From: a virus
Reading direction: 5' to 3' (one strand)
DNA length: 24,849 bases
Virus record (IMG/VR): IMGVR_UViG_3300043395_001520
Coordinates: 1-24,849 of that record
The notes under the pieces were generated by a model. The model was given only the letters and a program-made list of their open reading frames with translations, was not told where the DNA came from and did no database searches. The translations under genes and the position numbers were made by a program. Positions 1 through 7,282 of the stretch are shown here, piece after piece (within the stretch, counting starts at the first letter, position 1; each line of letters opens with the position of its first letter).

Positions 1-562
1 TGTGTCCCGCCACGCGACGCGTAGGGGGGGTGCAAGTAGACTTCCTGCCGGGGGGCATAGGGGGAGAAATGGAAGGATCTGGTGCCAGTCCGCGGGCGAT
101 GGCAAGCCGCCTGTCCACCCGGGCCAGCATCTGCTTTGCCTTCATGCTGATGCCTTGCTTGGAGATGCCGAAGAGCTTGGCCAGTTGCGGACCGTTGAGA
201 TGTCCAGGCACACGGAGGACGGCACGCATAAGTTCCCAGTGGCGCAGGGTGGTGGGGTCGGTCGTGTAGCCCATCAGGTCGACGACGTCATGCACGATGC
301 GGCCGACCGTTTCGCGGGAGATGAACGACTCGGTCTCGGTGCGCGTCTCGTCCTCTCGCGGATCATACAGCCAGATGGACGCACGCTCATACACCGGGAA
401 GACGTGGTCAGGCGAGCGGGCTTCCTTGTACGGCACGACGCCTTCCTCACGCAACTTGTCCTGCTGTATGGCGGGCAAGGAGTAGAACCACTTGTCGAAC
501 CGCTTGGCGTGGGCGAAGTCCTCGCGGGACGCGGCCCTGTCGAAACCGTTCAGCCCTGGCAT
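1..562 (-). CDS. Partial HTH protein, possible small terminase or regulator
   Basis: The minus strand reads open from an ATG at 562 to the left window edge (187 residues visible, no stop), so the C-terminus lies outside. The start is supported by the best Shine-Dalgarno in the window, AAGGAGG, about ten bases upstream. Residues ~124-150 contain a convincing helix-turn-helix (GPQLAKLFGISKQGISMKAK), followed by a basic stretch (ARVDRRLAIARG) and a Pro-rich tail (SPPMPPGRK). The N-terminal half is charged and holds KWFYSLPAIQQDKLREEG. DNA binding is well supported; the role is not. Small terminase subunits carry such HTH domains and would sit before the large terminase, which would lie beyond the edge. 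A transcriptional regulator is the alternative. The long open frame on the opposite strand here is a shadow. Confidence 0.75.
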   Translation of the reverse strand, partial: MPGLNGFDRAASREDFAHAKRFDKWFYSLPAIQQDKLREEGVVPYKEARSPDHVFPVYERASIWLYDPREDETRTETESFISRETVGRIVHDVVDLMGYTTDPTTLRHWELMRAVLRVPGHLNGPQLAKLFGISKQGISMKAKQMLARVDRRLAIARGLAPDPSISPPMPPGRKSTCTPPTRRVAGH

Positions 563-705
563 GATGTCTCTCCCTCCTTGTCCTGCATCTTCTGCCAGAG
601 CTTTAGGTACGCGTTGAAGCGGCGCTGACGTTCCCTGTCGACCTTCGACGGCATAGGCCGGGAGGGCTTGGGCATCGGCTTGCGTGCCTTGGGTTTCTTC
701 AACAC
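550..705 (-). CDS. Small basic ORF overlapping the next gene start
   Basis: A frame of up to 51 residues runs from a GTG at 705 (or TTG 702, or ATG 675 giving 41 residues) to a TGA at 550-552. It is very basic at the N-terminus (KKPKARKPMPKPSRPMPSK) and then helical (DRERQRRFNAYLKLWQKMQDKEGE). Its end overlaps the start of the HTH gene at 562, and its last codons contain that gene's AAGGAGG ribosome site, which suggests coupling. No Shine-Dalgarno is visible for it and the start is undecided. It resembles the tiny basic peptides often seen beside phage packaging genes, but no family is recognised. Confidence 0.4.
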   Translation of the reverse strand: MLKKPKARKPMPKPSRPMPSKVDRERQRRFNAYLKLWQKMQDKEGETSCQG

Positions 706-745
706 GCTGGCACACTGGTAAGGATTTTAGGACAGCGTAAGCAGA

Positions 746-1198
746 TTATGCTTTCATTTCCTTGGCCTTGTTCGTCCAGGTGAAGGACTCCAGTTCGAAG
801 ACCAGATAGCCACGGCGACGGCAACGGGCGATGAAGGAGCCGAACGTCAGCCTGTTCATGCCGTTTCGCATCTGCATCTTTCTGCTCCTTGATGGGTTCT
901 TGAACGTTCGGTTGAGGAAGTTGCCGGCCTCGACGATGGCACGGATCTCGTCCATGCTGGCCTTATCCGGGATGGTCGACGCAACATACTGGCGGAACTC
1001 CTTGTCCTCATCGTCGAACTTCTTCTTGGCGACTTGGACGGCATAGGTTCGGATTTTCTCCATCACGTCATGCTTCTCGCGCCAAAGCTTCTGGCGAAGC
1101 CGGGTAAGTTCATAGCGCGTCAGCCTGGTGATAGGCTTGCCCTTTTTCTTCTGGGGAAGGCTGGCTGGGTTATCTTGGTTGGTTGGCTGGGTATCCAT
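746..1198 (-). CDS. Hypothetical basic protein
   Basis: 150 residues, strongly basic, mostly predicted helical, with no family recognised. The N-terminus (MDTQPTNQDNPASLPQKKKGKP) looks disordered; residues 25-70 are rich in Arg/Lys (RYELTRLRQKLWREKHDVMEK), and residues 100-130 contain NPSRSRKMQMRNGMNRLTFG. Nucleic-acid contact is plausible from charge but is inference. The ATG at 1198 is preceded by the A/C-rich leader AAAAACCCAACCCT instead of a Shine-Dalgarno, as at other unlinked genes here. It follows a 220-bp non-coding gap after the helicase gene. Confidence 0.75.
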   Translation of the reverse strand: MDTQPTNQDNPASLPQKKKGKPITRLTRYELTRLRQKLWREKHDVMEKIRTYAVQVAKKKFDDEDKEFRQYVASTIPDKASMDEIRAIVEAGNFLNRTFKNPSRSRKMQMRNGMNRLTFGSFIARCRRRGYLVFELESFTWTNKAKEMKA

Positions 1199-1420
1199 AG
1201 GGTTGGGTTTTTAGCGAGAGGTGCGAAGTTAGATAATGAAACGACCAGCGACCGTAAGGGAGCGTATGGGGAGTTTCATACCCTACTCTGTGGCTCGTAG
1301 GGAGGGATAGTAGAAGGAGAGTAGTTGGAATGTAGTTGGAATGTTTGAGGGAGAGTTTTACGGCCAGCAAGTAGGAAGTTTGAGGGCGGGCTGACCTGCT
1401 ATGGCTGGTAGGATACCAAC
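1199..1420. other. Intergenic gap with iteron-like repeats
   Basis: This is the longest non-coding stretch in the left half. It holds two exact tandem copies of the 11-bp unit gtagttggaat (1321-1342), a degenerate third copy at 1310-1320, two copies of gtttgaggg (1343-1351 and 1378-1386), and a small inverted repeat gtatg/catac near 1265-1282. A 66-codon minus frame across it is low-complexity and not gene-like. No convincing promoter was found. Its place beside the helicase gene makes an origin or regulatory role possible. Confidence 0.5.
1310..1342. repeat. 11-bp tandem repeat (about three copies)
   Basis: Two perfect head-to-tail copies of gtagttggaat at 1321-1331 and 1332-1342 follow a diverged copy, gtagaaggaga, at 1310-1320. 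The 11-bp period is close to one helical turn, as in binding-site arrays (iterons). The location immediately downstream of the replicative helicase gene is the only hint of function. Confidence 0.6.
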
Positions 1421-2770
1421 CTATACCGCAAAACGCCTTGGCGACCCCTTGGCGGGGCTGGAAACGCTATCCTGTGGGACGGCTAGGGTCGAGGTTCTAC
1501 GCTCCCAAGCGATGCGTCCCTGCTCCCGGGCGTGGCGGAGGGGGATGGCGGAGGTGTAGTTGCCTTGGTCGTCCTTAAGGCCGGCACGGCCACCGCGCTT
1601 GGGGATGCGTAGGGTGTAGAACGGCTGCTCATCGGCTCCCTCGGCGGTCGGGTCTTTGGTCAGGACCATGACGGCCCGGTGCCAATTGGCGAGTTCGGCT
1701 GAGCCAGAGCCAGCGTAGGCGAGGTCGGCGAGGGAGTTCGACTTATCCTTGGCGGGTTTGGTCGTGTGGTGGACGGAGAACAGGACCACCCCGGTGTCTT
1801 GGAGGACGGGCTGGATGATGTGGCGCAGGAAATGGGACGCGGCCTCCTGATCGGAAAGGTCCACGCCGGCGAACCCGAGGATGGGGTCGACCCAGACTAG
1901 GTCGGCCTTGTGGCGGGTCACGAGCTCACGGAGGAGCAGCCCGAAAGCCTCGCCTGTCCGCACGGCCTCGCGGTAGTAGAAGACGCGGTCGGCCAGTTGG
2001 TCGATGATCTGCGAGCCTCGGGCGATGCCCATGCCGTCGAGCGTCCCTTGGATGCTTTCGGCCACGTCCATCTCGTCGTTCTCGGATTGAATGATGACCG
2101 AGGTCAACGGACCCTTGCGGGACTTGATGCCGAAGAAGTCATGCCCAGGAGCGAGGGCGAGGGACAGGGCTGCGTGGGTGACGAGGGCGGACTTGCCCGC
2201 CCCTGTCTGCGAGACGAGGAGGCAGGAACCGCCACGGCAGAGGAAGCGGTTGCCTAGGACGCAGGAGGGGTCCTGCTCTTTATCGCTGGCGACCATCGTG
2301 CGGAAGTCGAAGGCCTGTGAGGTCTCCTTCGTCGGCTGGCCCTTGCGCCGTGCCGCGTTTTTGGCAAGTTGCTCTTGGGCGAGGAAAATGGCCTCGGGGT
2401 CGGCACCTGCTTCACCGATGATGTTGAGGACGGCCCGAGCCTGTTCTGCCAGTTTGCGTAGGTTAAGGGCTTTAATCACCGCATCGCTCCAAGCCTTGTT
2501 CGGCTGGATGAATTGCCCGGTCGTTGATAGGTCCGAGACGGCGAAGGCCTCGACAGGTGAGCCAAGTTCGCGGAGGCGCTGCGTGACCGTCAGCTCGTCA
2601 GGAGTCGTGCCTTCCTCGGTCAGGCCAACGATCGCGGAGGCGATGTCCTGATTGGTCGGCTCGAAGAAGTCGGAAGGGATGAGGCCGTCGGGCAGCGGGA
2701 GCCCTTGGGCGATGGAGACGGCTAGGATATGCCGTTCCGCGTCTAGGGCGGAAGGTGGTGGTTGTTCCAT
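1421..2770 (-). CDS. DnaB/RepA-like replicative helicase ATPase
   Basis: 449 residues. Residues ~7-110 resemble the DnaB N-terminal helical domain (ALDAERHILAVSI ... FFEPTNQDIASAI). The RecA-type ATPase core shows a Walker A at 187-194 (SQTGAGKS), a hydrophobic Walker B at 290-297 (DLVWVDPI), SVHHTTKP at 332-339 and AGSGSAELANWHRAVMVL at 353-370, which is typical of the RepA/AAA_25 group of hexameric helicases. It would unwind DNA at the phage replication fork, or act as a primase-helicase partner; no primase was seen in the window. The ATG at 2770 lies 27 bp after the winged-helix gene, with the leader CCCCAAACCTCCAAGCC and no Shine-Dalgarno. The C-terminal 25 residues are Ser/Pro/Arg-rich and look disordered. 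Confidence 0.9.
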   Translation of the reverse strand: MEQPPPSALDAERHILAVSIAQGLPLPDGLIPSDFFEPTNQDIASAIVGLTEEGTTPDELTVTQRLRELGSPVEAFAVSDLSTTGQFIQPNKAWSDAVIKALNLRKLAEQARAVLNIIGEAGADPEAIFLAQEQLAKNAARRKGQPTKETSQAFDFRTMVASDKEQDPSCVLGNRFLCRGGSCLLVSQTGAGKSALVTHAALSLALAPGHDFFGIKSRKGPLTSVIIQSENDEMDVAESIQGTLDGMGIARGSQIIDQLADRVFYYREAVRTGEAFGLLLRELVTRHKADLVWVDPILGFAGVDLSDQEAASHFLRHIIQPVLQDTGVVLFSVHHTTKPAKDKSNSLADLAYAGSGSAELANWHRAVMVLTKDPTAEGADEQPFYTLRIPKRGGRAGLKDDQGNYTSAIPLRHAREQGRIAWERRTSTLAVPQDSVSSPAKGSPRRFAV

Positions 2771-2797
2771 GGCTTGGAGGTTTGGGGACTAAGGTGG

Positions 2798-3061
2798 TTA
2801 ACGTTTCTTTGGTCGAGCCTTTTCGCAGTAGTGGGCGGTCGGGTAGGGGCGGGCGTCCTTCCGGCAGGTGACGAGGAACGACTTCTTTTCCATGAGCCCG
2901 ATGTCGACGGCCTTGTGGATATACTTGGTCGCCATCGTGCGGGAGACGTCCCAGCGCTTGGCCCATTGGTCGATGGTATGGTAGCCAGGAGGGACGGCCT
3001 CGGGCTTGCGGTGGATTGCCGCCATGACCACGGCGAGCAGCGGGTCGAGTTTGCGCTTCAT
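2798..3061 (-). CDS. Small winged-helix-like DNA-binding protein
   Basis: 87 residues. The start at 3061 is chosen because its ATG overlaps the TGA of the metallophosphoesterase gene (ATGA at 3058-3061); a longer frame upstream is ignored. Residues 27-64 read as a winged HTH: YHTIDQWAKRWDVSRTMATKYIHKAVDIGLM followed by a short basic strand. The C-terminus is basic (EKARPKKR). It immediately precedes the helicase gene, so a replication initiator-like or helicase-loading accessory role, or local transcription control, is possible. DNA binding is inferred from the fold pattern only. Confidence 0.8.
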   Translation of the reverse strand: MKRKLDPLLAVVMAAIHRKPEAVPPGYHTIDQWAKRWDVSRTMATKYIHKAVDIGLMEKKSFLVTCRKDARPYPTAHYCEKARPKKR

Positions 3062-3813
3062 GGGGTGAAGGTCTTGAGTTCGGTCTGCCAGATCCAGACG
3101 CCGCCCATCTTGTGGACGAGCCACGCCTTGTAGTCGCCGCCCTTGGTCACGAAGCCGGCGACGAAGCCCGAGCCCCAGCGGGAGGTGGCTAGGCGGTGGG
3201 ACGCGTAGTCCATCTCGTCCTTACGGCAGAGGCACCCAGCTGAGAACGCGTTCCCGCCTCCGTGCTTGGTCAGGGCGATGCTGGCGAGGTTGTGGGTGTG
3301 GCCGTGGATGAGGGCACCGCCAAAGGGAGCGTAGTGAAGCCCCTGGACGACCGTCGCGTTGGCGCCGTGGGCGTAGCCGTGGACCATCGCCACCGGGCCG
3401 AGGCGGTAGACGCCCTTGTCGGCGTGGTATGGTAGGATGACCTTCGCCCCGTTCTGTCGAGCGACGCGGTTGATGCGGGCCTTCAGGTCGGTGCAATAGT
3501 CTCGGACGATGGCCTGTCCGTGGCCCTGCATCGTGTCTAGTCGGTGTTCATGGTTGCCCCAAAGGTAGACGTCGGGCTTCCAGCGGGCGAAGAACTGCTC
3601 GCCGGCCTCGATGTCGAGCTGCAGGGATTCGGCGCCTTCCTTATCGGAGCCCACGCCCTTGCGGAGCGAACGGAAGTCATAATGGTCACCGCCCGCGATC
3701 TTTAGGTCTGGCTTGAAGTCCTTCGTGAACTCGTAGAGGGCGGACAGGCTTTCCGGGTCGGCCATGTCGCCGTGGCTGTCCGAGGCGAAGATGAACTTGG
3801 TCAGGCGGCTCAT
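3058..3813 (-). CDS. Calcineurin-like metallophosphoesterase
   Basis: 251 residues with a full set of metallophosphoesterase motifs: D12-x-H14 (SDSHGD), GGDHYD at 41-46, GNHEHR at 86-91, VHGYAHG at 144-150 and HGHTHN at 170-175. These supply the residues that bind two metal ions in this superfamily, so an active phosphoesterase is expected. The substrate cannot be read from the sequence: DNA ends, nucleotides or phosphoproteins are all known for the family. Both ends overlap neighbours by ATGA (start with the HTH gene, stop with the winged-helix gene), giving tight coupling inside the replication cluster. Confidence 0.92.
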   Translation of the reverse strand: MSRLTKFIFASDSHGDMADPESLSALYEFTKDFKPDLKIAGGDHYDFRSLRKGVGSDKEGAESLQLDIEAGEQFFARWKPDVYLWGNHEHRLDTMQGHGQAIVRDYCTDLKARINRVARQNGAKVILPYHADKGVYRLGPVAMVHGYAHGANATVVQGLHYAPFGGALIHGHTHNLASIALTKHGGGNAFSAGCLCRKDEMDYASHRLATSRWGSGFVAGFVTKGGDYKAWLVHKMGGVWIWQTELKTFTP

Positions 3814-4361
3814 ACGCTTGGGGACTTTGGCATACCGCGAGGCACGCCGAACTTCTCGCGGTGAGCGATAAACTTGAGCCCTTGGCGGACGGCCGCGTTA
3901 TACATCCCTGGAGCGCTGAAGCCGTATTTCTCGGCGGTCTCCTTGGCGGTCAGCCCTTCGGCGATGCCTTTGGCTGCGGCATCAGCCATCGTAATGCGTC
4001 CCTTCGCCAGCAGGTTGGCGTGTTCTTCGTTTAGGCGGTGCGTGTGGGTCGTACCTCGTCCCCACTCCAGACGGCGCCGACAACCGGGCGGCCAGATGAT
4101 GCCGTGACGGCAGACGAAGGCCTGTATGGTCTTGAGGCTGACATTGCCAATCTTGGCGGCGTCCTCGGGCGTCCACGATCCACGTATGGCCTCGCGTATG
4201 GAGCGGGCGATATGCTTGTCCTTCGGGTCTTTGAAGTCGTCGACCCGGATATGCGGCTTGCTGTCATAGTGCGGGCAGGTGGCGAGGAAGCGGAGGCGGT
4301 CGATTGAAACCCCCCATGCTCTCGACATCTCGGCCAGCTCGTCGTCGGTGGGGGAAGGCAT
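3810..4361 (-). CDS. Double HTH-like DNA-binding protein
   Basis: 183 residues with two HTH-like stretches: ~61-87 (SWTPEDAAKIGNVSLKTIQAF then a Cys/His segment CRHGIIWPPGCRRR) and ~135-163 (GLTAKETAEKYGFSAPGMYN). The pattern resembles phage regulators or homing/transposase-type DNA-binding modules without a catalytic domain. The stop overlaps the metallophosphoesterase start (ATGA), and the start lies 5 bp after the coiled-coil gene. The specific role is unknown; a regulator of the replication cluster is one guess. Confidence 0.75.
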   Translation of the reverse strand: MPSPTDDELAEMSRAWGVSIDRLRFLATCPHYDSKPHIRVDDFKDPKDKHIARSIREAIRGSWTPEDAAKIGNVSLKTIQAFVCRHGIIWPPGCRRRLEWGRGTTHTHRLNEEHANLLAKGRITMADAAAKGIAEGLTAKETAEKYGFSAPGMYNAAVRQGLKFIAHREKFGVPRGMPKSPSV

Positions 4362-4366
4362 AGGGG

Positions 4367-4651
4367 CTAGAACTTGTCGGACTCCTTGGCTTGCTTCCAG
4401 ACTTGGCGGACCGCGAAGCCGTCCTCGGTCGGGTCAAATTCTCCTAGGTGTTCGTCGAGGGCGTTCCCGGCCTTGATGAGGACGTCGATGCCGTTGCGGT
4501 AGCGGTTGAGGTCGACCATCGAGATGACGACCCATTGGCCTTCCTCGGTCATCTTGAGGACTTGGGAGAGTTGGAGGTTCAGCGCGTTGACCTGCTCCAA
4601 CTGCTTCTCCAGTTCCTCGATGCGTTCCTGCTTGGTGGGCTTCTTGCTCAC
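4367..4651 (-). CDS. Small coiled-coil protein
   Basis: 94 residues. Residues 5-35 form a clear heptad-type coiled coil (KQERIEELEKQLEQVNALNL), followed by a mixed region ending in FAVRQVWKQAKESDKF. No family is recognised. It starts with GTG, in the overlap GTGA with the stop of the kinase gene (4648-4651), so it is probably expressed by coupling. Oligomerisation is the only property the sequence supports. Confidence 0.7.
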   Translation of the reverse strand: MSKKPTKQERIEELEKQLEQVNALNLQLSQVLKMTEEGQWVVISMVDLNRYRNGIDVLIKAGNALDEHLGEFDPTEDGFAVRQVWKQAKESDKF

Positions 4652-5214
4652 AGTTGCAGGTGCTTGGCGACCGAGGCGGCGACCTCGCGGATCGTCACGG
4701 CGCTGTTGGGCTTGAAGTGGTAGGTCTGGTCGGGGATGACGCCCTCGAGCATCTCGCGGATGCTGGTGGCCTCCTCGTCGTTCGCCGGACCGATGCCTTC
4801 GGTCTCGATGTGCAGGTGGATGGTCCTCCAGCCTCGGATTTCGCCCATCAGCTGCTTGGTCACGACCACCTCATTGATGTAGCGGGTGTCGGTGACGACG
4901 ACGTGGCCACGCTCACGCTTGGCGACTTCGGTCAGGTTGTAGATGAAGACGTCCTTATGGATTGACCGGGCGAAGCGACCCATGGCGACGAGCGTCTCGC
5001 GGTTCTGGGCCTTGAAGGTCTCTTCGTGGAAGTTCACCGACAGGCCGAGGTTACGGGAGAACTCATTGGCCGCGTCCTTGAGGGCGTCCGCGAAGGCGAT
5101 GCGTCTAATGGCGTTGCTGTAGCGGGTCATCCCTTCCGCGAAGGTGTCCTTCCCGCTGCGGGCGTAGCCGGAGAGCAGGACGATGGTCTGCGGGGCCTTG
5201 AGGTTCGGGCGCAT
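4648..5214 (-). CDS. Deoxynucleoside monophosphate kinase-like P-loop protein
   Basis: 188 residues from ATG 5214, 2 bp after the preceding stop; a frame extending to 5310 is rejected because it overlaps the upstream gene. Walker A lies at 16-24 (GYARSGKDT), with the GKDT form typical of dNMP/adenylate-type kinases. VVVTDTRYINEV at 105-116 matches the D-x-R-x-x-NE element of the T4 gp1-like dNMP kinase family. It would phosphorylate dNMPs to dNDPs in the cytoplasm, feeding phage DNA synthesis or handling modified nucleotides. No modified-base synthesis gene accompanies it here. Confidence 0.85.
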   Translation of the reverse strand: MRPNLKAPQTIVLLSGYARSGKDTFAEGMTRYSNAIRRIAFADALKDAANEFSRNLGLSVNFHEETFKAQNRETLVAMGRFARSIHKDVFIYNLTEVAKRERGHVVVTDTRYINEVVVTKQLMGEIRGWRTIHLHIETEGIGPANDEEATSIREMLEGVIPDQTYHFKPNSAVTIREVAASVAKHLQL

Positions 5215-5216
5215 GG

Positions 5217-5642
5217 TTACCAGTCGGTCGGGGTCGGGATGGTTGAAGCGGCTACGCCTTTGCCCTTGGGGAAGTTCAGCTTGTATTTGTATTGGGGCTT
5301 GCCCTGCCACTCGCCGTCGGGAGTCACTTCCACCTCGACCTCAAAATAGACATTGGTCGCGGGGCGGAGGTAGTCCAGGAACGCCGGCACGGAGAGGTCG
5401 GCCTTGGGTTCGCTGACGTACTTCCCGCTGATCTTGCCGACGAGCATGGCGAGGCTCTTGCCGTACTTCGTGCCGTAGGACTTGGAGAAGCAGAGCCCTT
5501 CGGCCGTCTTGAAGAACAGGCGGGCGGACACGCCGTCGTCGTAGACCTTGACCTTGTCCTCTTTGGGGAGGGACAGTTTCAGGACATACTTGCCGGTCTT
5601 GTCGATGGTGGTGAGGGGCGGGCGGTCGTTTTGGTTTTCCAT
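5217..5642 (-). CDS. Hypothetical beta-rich protein of the replication cluster
   Basis: 141 residues, with alternating hydrophobic strands (GKYVLKLSLPKEDKVKVYDD, GVSARLFFKT, NVYFEVEVEVTPDG, PQYKYKLNFPKG). Unrecognised. Phage proteins of this size and strand pattern next to recombinases and nucleases are sometimes single-stranded DNA-binding proteins, but no OB-fold motif can be shown. The ATG at 5642 has an A/C-rich leader (CTCCTAACCCACAACCCAC) and no Shine-Dalgarno. It begins the run of genes leading to the helicase. Confidence 0.7.
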   Translation of the reverse strand: MENQNDRPPLTTIDKTGKYVLKLSLPKEDKVKVYDDGVSARLFFKTAEGLCFSKSYGTKYGKSLAMLVGKISGKYVSEPKADLSVPAFLDYLRPATNVYFEVEVEVTPDGEWQGKPQYKYKLNFPKGKGVAASTIPTPTDW

Positions 5643-5654
5643 GTGGGTTGTGGG

Positions 5655-5813
5655 TTAGGAGATGGTGCGCTTGGCCTTGCGGAACTGACGGCCGGAGATG
5701 CCCAGGGACTTGCGGACCTTGCGGGGCTTCACGCCGTTCTTGAGCAGGTAGGCGACGTCGACGTAGGTCTGCTCGCGGACCTTGCGGGCGTGGAGGTGTT
5801 GGGTGTATGGCAT
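5655..5813 (-). CDS. Small basic HTH-like protein
   Basis: 52 residues from ATG 5813, four bases after the nuclease stop (TAACCCGATG); an upstream in-frame extension overlaps the nuclease gene and is rejected. Residues 18-50 have an HTH cadence (VDVAYLLKNGVKPRKVRKSL then GISGRQFRKAKRTI) and the protein is very basic. DNA binding is likely. It may be a small accessory factor of the recombination genes or a regulator. Confidence 0.7.
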   Translation of the reverse strand: MPYTQHLHARKVREQTYVDVAYLLKNGVKPRKVRKSLGISGRQFRKAKRTIS

Positions 5814-5817
5814 CGGG

Positions 5818-6651
5818 TTAGGCGAAGTTGATGGGGGCGATGGCGGCGGTCGACTGCGGGCGGGCAATCGTGATCACCTCGGTCGGGTAGGCGGGCCACT
5901 CATTGAAGGACTTGCAGACCTCGTAGGCCTTGATGGCGGAGAGCATCAGCGTCTGGCCTTCGGCGATGAGGTCGGGGTGCAGTTCGAAGACGGCGGTCAG
6001 GAACGGCGCCTCCTTCTCGACAACGAGGAAGCGGAAGCCCTTGGGACGGACGCCTCCAAAGTTCAGTTTGCAGAGTTCGAGGTACCAAGCGGCCTGCAGT
6101 TTGAAGTCGTCCGACCAGATGAGCTGACGACCGAAGCCCTTGGGCGTGGCCTCCTCGGCGGTGGTCTTGATGTCGTAGAGGTAGCCGTCCTCCGCGATCA
6201 GGTCGAGGGAGCCCTTGATGGGCACCATGTAGTCGGCCTTGAGCATCACCTCGGTGGCGACCGGGACGATGTTATAACGGGCCATGGCTTGCTTCAGCGC
6301 GTCGGCGTAGGAAAGGGCGCTGTCGTACTCGTCGGCCTTGCAACGGATGTCGTCGGGCTGGAGGGTGGACGCCCAGTAGGCGTGGACTTCCTTGCCTTCC
6401 TTCGTGCGCTTGTCGACCTCGGGCTCGGGCTTGAACTTGGCGAAGGCCTCGGGGTCGAGGACGGCGGCGTGGGTCATGATGCCTTCACGGAGGGCCTTGG
6501 AGTCCTTGCGAGGATTGGCCTTGTCGTGGGCGTACTTCGCCGGCGCCTTGAGGAGCAGTTTGGCGGAGGTCTGGTTGAGGGCGTCGATGGCCTCGTACTC
6601 CTGGCGGGTGCGGGCGGCGAGTTTGCTCTGGATTTCTTCGTAGTGATACAT
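5818..6651 (-). CDS. PD-(D/E)XK exonuclease, RecE/exo VIII-like
   Basis: 277 residues. Motifs in order: LREGIMTHAAVLDP with H61 (54-67), E134, GSLDLIAEDGYLYDIKTT with D150 and D160-I-K162 (147-164), and QAAWYLEL with Q186 and Y190. This is the arrangement of the PDDEXK nuclease fold found in exodeoxyribonuclease VIII and related phage exonucleases. It would resect double-stranded ends to give the single-stranded DNA used by the ERF protein encoded just upstream. The ATG at 6651 has leader CCACCAACCCACCAAAGCC and no Shine-Dalgarno. Confidence 0.88.
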   Translation of the reverse strand: MYHYEEIQSKLAARTRQEYEAIDALNQTSAKLLLKAPAKYAHDKANPRKDSKALREGIMTHAAVLDPEAFAKFKPEPEVDKRTKEGKEVHAYWASTLQPDDIRCKADEYDSALSYADALKQAMARYNIVPVATEVMLKADYMVPIKGSLDLIAEDGYLYDIKTTAEEATPKGFGRQLIWSDDFKLQAAWYLELCKLNFGGVRPKGFRFLVVEKEAPFLTAVFELHPDLIAEGQTLMLSAIKAYEVCKSFNEWPAYPTEVITIARPQSTAAIAPINFA

Positions 6652-6677
6652 GGCTTTGGTGGGTTGGTGGGAAAGGG

Positions 6678-7016
6678 TTAGAGGACTTCGTCCGTGCTGT
6701 CGACGATGTTCTCCAGGTTATTCAGCGTGCCGTTCATCCCCTCGGCCTTCTCGTGGAGGTTCTGGACGGAGACGAGCAGGGCGGCGAGGTCGGCCCGGAC
6801 GATGTTAAGGCGCTCGCGCAGCTCGATGAGGTCCTCGGGCTCCTCCAGTTTGGCAGGGTCCGTGATCGCGAGGACGGAGAGCAACCGGGACAGGTCGGTG
6901 GAGATGCGGGTGATGTCGTACTGTGTGACGAAGTTGGTCTGGTAGGACTCCAGTCCTCGGGCTTCGTTGGATAGGCGACGCAGGGTGGCTGCGAGCGTGT
7001 CGGGTTTGATGGTCAT
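6678..7016 (-). CDS. Hypothetical helical protein
   Basis: 112 residues from ATG 7016, which overlaps the preceding TGA (ATGA, 7013-7016). The same frame is open to 7331, but that extension is Arg/Pro-rich shadow of other genes and is not used. The protein is mostly helical with two coiled-coil-like stretches (LEEPEDLIELRERLNIVRAD; SVQNLHEKAEGMNGTLNNLE). No family is recognised. It is the last of five chained genes after ERF. Confidence 0.75.
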   Translation of the reverse strand: MTIKPDTLAATLRRLSNEARGLESYQTNFVTQYDITRISTDLSRLLSVLAITDPAKLEEPEDLIELRERLNIVRADLAALLVSVQNLHEKAEGMNGTLNNLENIVDSTDEVL

Positions 7017-7282
7017 CGTTTGAGGGTCTTGGCTTTGGTTAAGGTCACTTCCTTGACGGCCGTCGGGGAGCAGATGAAGACGCGGACGTTGGAACGGTAA
7101 AGGGTCGGGAGGGTCTCGTCGCTCCAAGCCTTGAGGGCTTTCTCGAAGGCGATGGCGGTCTTGGCGGTGGCCTCGACGTAGAGCATGGAGTCCAGCAGGA
7201 TGACCAGGGCGAAGGGCTTGCCCTTGTCGCGGAAGGCTTGGGTCGTCTTGTAGACGCAGGATGGGACGGATTTCGGCGTCAT
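7013..7282 (-). CDS. Hypothetical small alpha/beta protein
   Basis: 89 residues from ATG 7282, chosen because it overlaps the preceding TGA (ATGA, 7279-7282). Two hydrophobic strands (KPFALVILLDSMLYVEATAK; NVRVFICSPTAVKE) flank a helix (IAFEKALKAWSDETLPTLY). Unknown family. Coupled by overlap at both ends with its neighbours in the recombination module. Confidence 0.7.
   Translation of the reverse strand: MTPKSVPSCVYKTTQAFRDKGKPFALVILLDSMLYVEATAKTAIAFEKALKAWSDETLPTLYRSNVRVFICSPTAVKEVTLTKAKTLKR

Noticed and set aside
2-628. Long plus-strand open frame of 208 codons
   Set aside because: The minus strand here codes an HTH protein with a strong ribosome site and natural protein composition; the plus frame is its shadow.
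1170-1370. Minus-strand 66-codon frame in the gap
   Set aside because: It runs across the tandem repeats, has low-complexity Leu/Ser/Thr content and no start context.
2598-2966. 122-codon minus frame across the helicase start
   Set aside because: Arg/Pro/His-rich, overlaps two supported genes and has no start signal.
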